From an uncultured Flavobacteriales bacterium (GTDB lineage Bacteria; Bacteroidota; Bacteroidia; Palsa-965): a stretch of 6,631 nucleotides of DNA. How positions within the stretch are numbered: position 1 is the first letter of the stretch; each line of letters opens with the position of its first letter. Under the pieces are notes generated by a model, which worked only from the letters and a program-made list of their open reading frames with translations, had not been told where the DNA came from and made no database searches. Made by a program: the position numbers and the translations under genes. Below, piece by piece: positions 5,725 through 6,631 of this stretch. The stretch lies in NCBI GenBank assembly GCA_946478675.1, contig CAMLEF010000265.1:1-6631 (forward strand). The letters run 5' to 3'.

Positions 5725-6216
5725 CTATCCTTTGATCTTCTTCTCGATCGCCGAAGTCGAATAACCTTCCACCAGTTCGATCAGCTTCACTTCGCCGCCT
5801 TTCGCGAGAACAATGTCGTGGCCGGCGATCTGCTCCACTTTGTAATCGGCGCCTTTCACCAGCACATCCGGCTGGATGTATTTGATCAGCTCGTACGGCG
5901 TTTCTTCATCGAAGAGCACCACCGCATCGACGAAGCCGAGCGCTGCAAGAACGGTGCTGCGGGAAATCTGATCCTGCAGCGGGCGTGTCGGGCCTTTCTG
6001 CAACAGCTTCACGGAAGCATCGCTGTTCAATCCTACGACAAAATAATCGCCGCAGTCGGAAGCTTTCGCGAGATAATCGACGTGGCCGAGATGGAGAATG
6101 TCGAAGCAGCCGTTCGTGAAAACGATTTTCTTTTGGAAATAACGCAAGTTCGCCAGCTGGTGACGGAACGATTCGCGCGTGAAGATCTTGCTGTGGATAA
6201 CGTCGATCGTGCTCAT
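5725..6216 (-). CDS. rfaE2: D-glycero-beta-D-manno-heptose 1-phosphate adenylyltransferase
   Basis: This cytosolic nucleotidyltransferase joins ATP and heptose 1-phosphate to ADP-heptose, precursor of lipopolysaccharide core heptose (or heptose in other glycans). It corresponds to the C-terminal half of E. coli HldE as a separate 163-residue protein, the usual form outside Proteobacteria. Motifs: [19 protein letters not shown] (31-49) with the HxGH adenylyl-transfer signature His42-Leu-Gly-His45, [10 protein letters not shown] (60-69), [16 protein letters not shown] (78-93), DVLVKGADY (117-125) and [11 protein letters not shown] (151-161), which provides the ISTT-like nucleotide-binding element. 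Kinase and phosphatase partners (HldA/RfaE1, GmhB) are not in the window. Its ATG overlaps the stop of the upstream membrane-protein gene as ATGA, implying an operon and translational coupling. Confidence 0.94.
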   Translation of the reverse strand: MSTIDVIHSKIFTRESFRHQLANLRYFQKKIVFTNGCFDILHLGHVDYLAKASDCGDYFVVGLNSDASVKLLQKGPTRPLQDQISRSTVLAALGFVDAVVLFDEETPYELIKYIQPDVLVKGADYKVEQIAGHDIVLAKGGEVKLIELVEGYSTSAIEKKIKG

Positions 6217-6392
6217 TTCGAAAGCGAGTTAAGCGGCCGCCGTACAAACGAAGCGACCCCGGTGAAAAGAATGACGGTTGCCACCTGCGCAAACCAGCTC
6301 AGCCATGCGAACGGCGCAACAGCGGCTTCTACTTCTCCCGTGGTGCCCGGCGTGTGATACGTGTTGATCATCATGTACGCAAGCACGCCGGT
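6213..6392 (-). CDS. C-terminal end of a membrane protein, truncated
   Basis: About 60 residues can be read before the TGA at 6213-6215. A hydrophobic end is visible, [14 protein letters not shown], then a short loop [11 protein letters not shown], a second transmembrane segment of about 20 residues ([20 protein letters not shown]) and a basic tail [11 protein letters not shown]. It is the C-terminus of a probably polytopic inner-membrane protein, family not recognised. The 4-base ATGA overlap with the downstream adenylyltransferase start supports the frame and an envelope-related operon. Toward higher coordinates the frame stays open but meaning is lost at about 6390, where unrelated high-GC DNA begins. 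The right boundary given is therefore the apparent junction and not a start codon. Confidence 0.65.
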   Translation of the reverse strand, partial: TGVLAYMMINTYHTPGTTGEVEAAVAPFAWLSWFAQVATVILFTGVASFVRRPLNSLSK

Positions 6393-6395
6393 GAC
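6381..6395. other. Apparent junction of two unrelated DNAs
   Basis: Left of here the minus strand encodes a membrane protein coupled to the heptose adenylyltransferase in the mid-GC codon style of the window. Right of here the plus strand encodes a permease with G or C in 70 of 78 third codon positions. The two readings meet within about 15 bases, with GCCGGTGAC usable by both. Neither gene has a start or end here. No inverted repeats, integrase, tRNA or target duplication mark a mobile-element boundary, so an artificial chimera is the simplest explanation. Confidence 0.7.
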
Positions 6396-6631
6396 CTCAA
6401 CATCGGCCCGGAGTACCTGCTCCCGGCACTCGCCGCCGCCTTCCTCGGGTCGACCACGATCAAACCCGGCCGTGTGAACGCCCTCGGCACCGTCCTCGGT
6501 GTGCTCATCGCGACGATCGGCATCGCCGGACTGGAGCAGCTGCTCCCGGGACAGTTCTTCCTCGTGCCGCTCTTCAACGGGCTCAACCTCGTCGCAGCGA
6601 TCACCATCGCCTCGCTCGCCAGCCGACGCCG
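6390..6631 (+). CDS. C-terminal fragment of a sugar-type ABC transporter permease
   Basis: The frame beginning [20 protein letters not shown] is open to the window edge (80 codons). It carries the hallmark end of ribose/xylose-type ABC permeases (BPD_transp_2, RbsC-like): YLLPALAAAFLGSTTIKPGR, then N.LGT.LGV followed by a hydrophobic segment, then LFNGLNLVAAITIASLASRRR. These permeases form the inner-membrane channel for sugar uptake with an ATPase and a binding protein. The nearly exclusive G/C third positions and the sequence style point to a high-GC actinobacterium (for example the Microbacteriaceae, a guess), unlike the rest of the window. The N-terminal part is absent: upstream, this frame runs into the Bacteroidota membrane-protein gene. 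The C-terminal stop lies beyond the window. Confidence 0.75.

Noticed and set aside
5698..6357. A 219-codon plus-strand open frame opposite the heptose adenylyltransferase
   Set aside because: Antisense shadow in the sense codon register; the minus-strand protein has the HxGH and other family motifs throughout.
6371..6607. A 78-codon minus-strand open frame at the right end
   Set aside because: It crosses the chimeric junction and is out of frame with both real fragments; long chance frames are expected in high-GC DNA.
1..6631. CRISPR array, tRNA, rRNA, insertion sequence or phage module
   Set aside because: No regularly spaced long repeats, cloverleaf-like stretches, transposase or phage motifs were seen on either strand.

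Overview
The window reads as a fragment of a moderately GC-rich Bacteroidota genome (Chitinophagales/Sphingobacteriales-like is a guess). Support comes from the fused phosphoglucose/phosphomannose isomerase next to lipB, a conserved Bacteroidota-type small hypothetical protein, TAnnTTTG-like -7 elements with no clear Shine-Dalgarno sequences, and intergenic repeat types I associate with this phylum. The last ~240 bases do not belong: they switch abruptly to high-GC DNA encoding the C-terminus of an actinobacterial-type sugar ABC permease, most likely an assembly or library chimera.

Layout. 1-580: a Lys/Glu-rich coiled-coil protein, possibly missing its N-terminus, closed by a clear intrinsic terminator. 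694-1714: a promoter-like motif and the bifunctional sugar-phosphate isomerase. 1715-1796: a spacer made largely of a 7-bp tandem repeat plus an inverted copy. 1797-2522: lipB, octanoyltransferase of lipoate synthesis. 2523-3115 (minus): a DUF433/DUF5615 toxin-antitoxin-like pair of lower GC (about 44%) and different codon use, converging on lipB with no spacer. 3250-4425: a membrane-anchored serine beta-lactamase-fold hydrolase. 4471-4872: a conserved cytosolic hypothetical protein with its stop codon inside a terminator-like repeat. 4945-5664: a stand-alone PolB-type 3'-5' exonuclease. 5670-5721: an inverted repeat between convergent genes. 5725-6216 (minus): the heptose-1-phosphate adenylyltransferase (RfaE2/HldE C-domain type), translationally coupled to the tail of a membrane protein that is cut off at about 6390.

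Most genes are independent housekeeping functions and not one pathway. The two sugar enzymes (isomerase and heptose adenylyltransferase) both feed cell-envelope sugar nucleotide supply. The toxin-antitoxin-like pair looks like a later arrival. I found no tRNA, rRNA, CRISPR array, insertion sequence or complete novel multi-gene system. The most noteworthy points are the chimeric right end, the compositionally distinct TA pair, and three different repeat types occupying three successive intergenic gaps.
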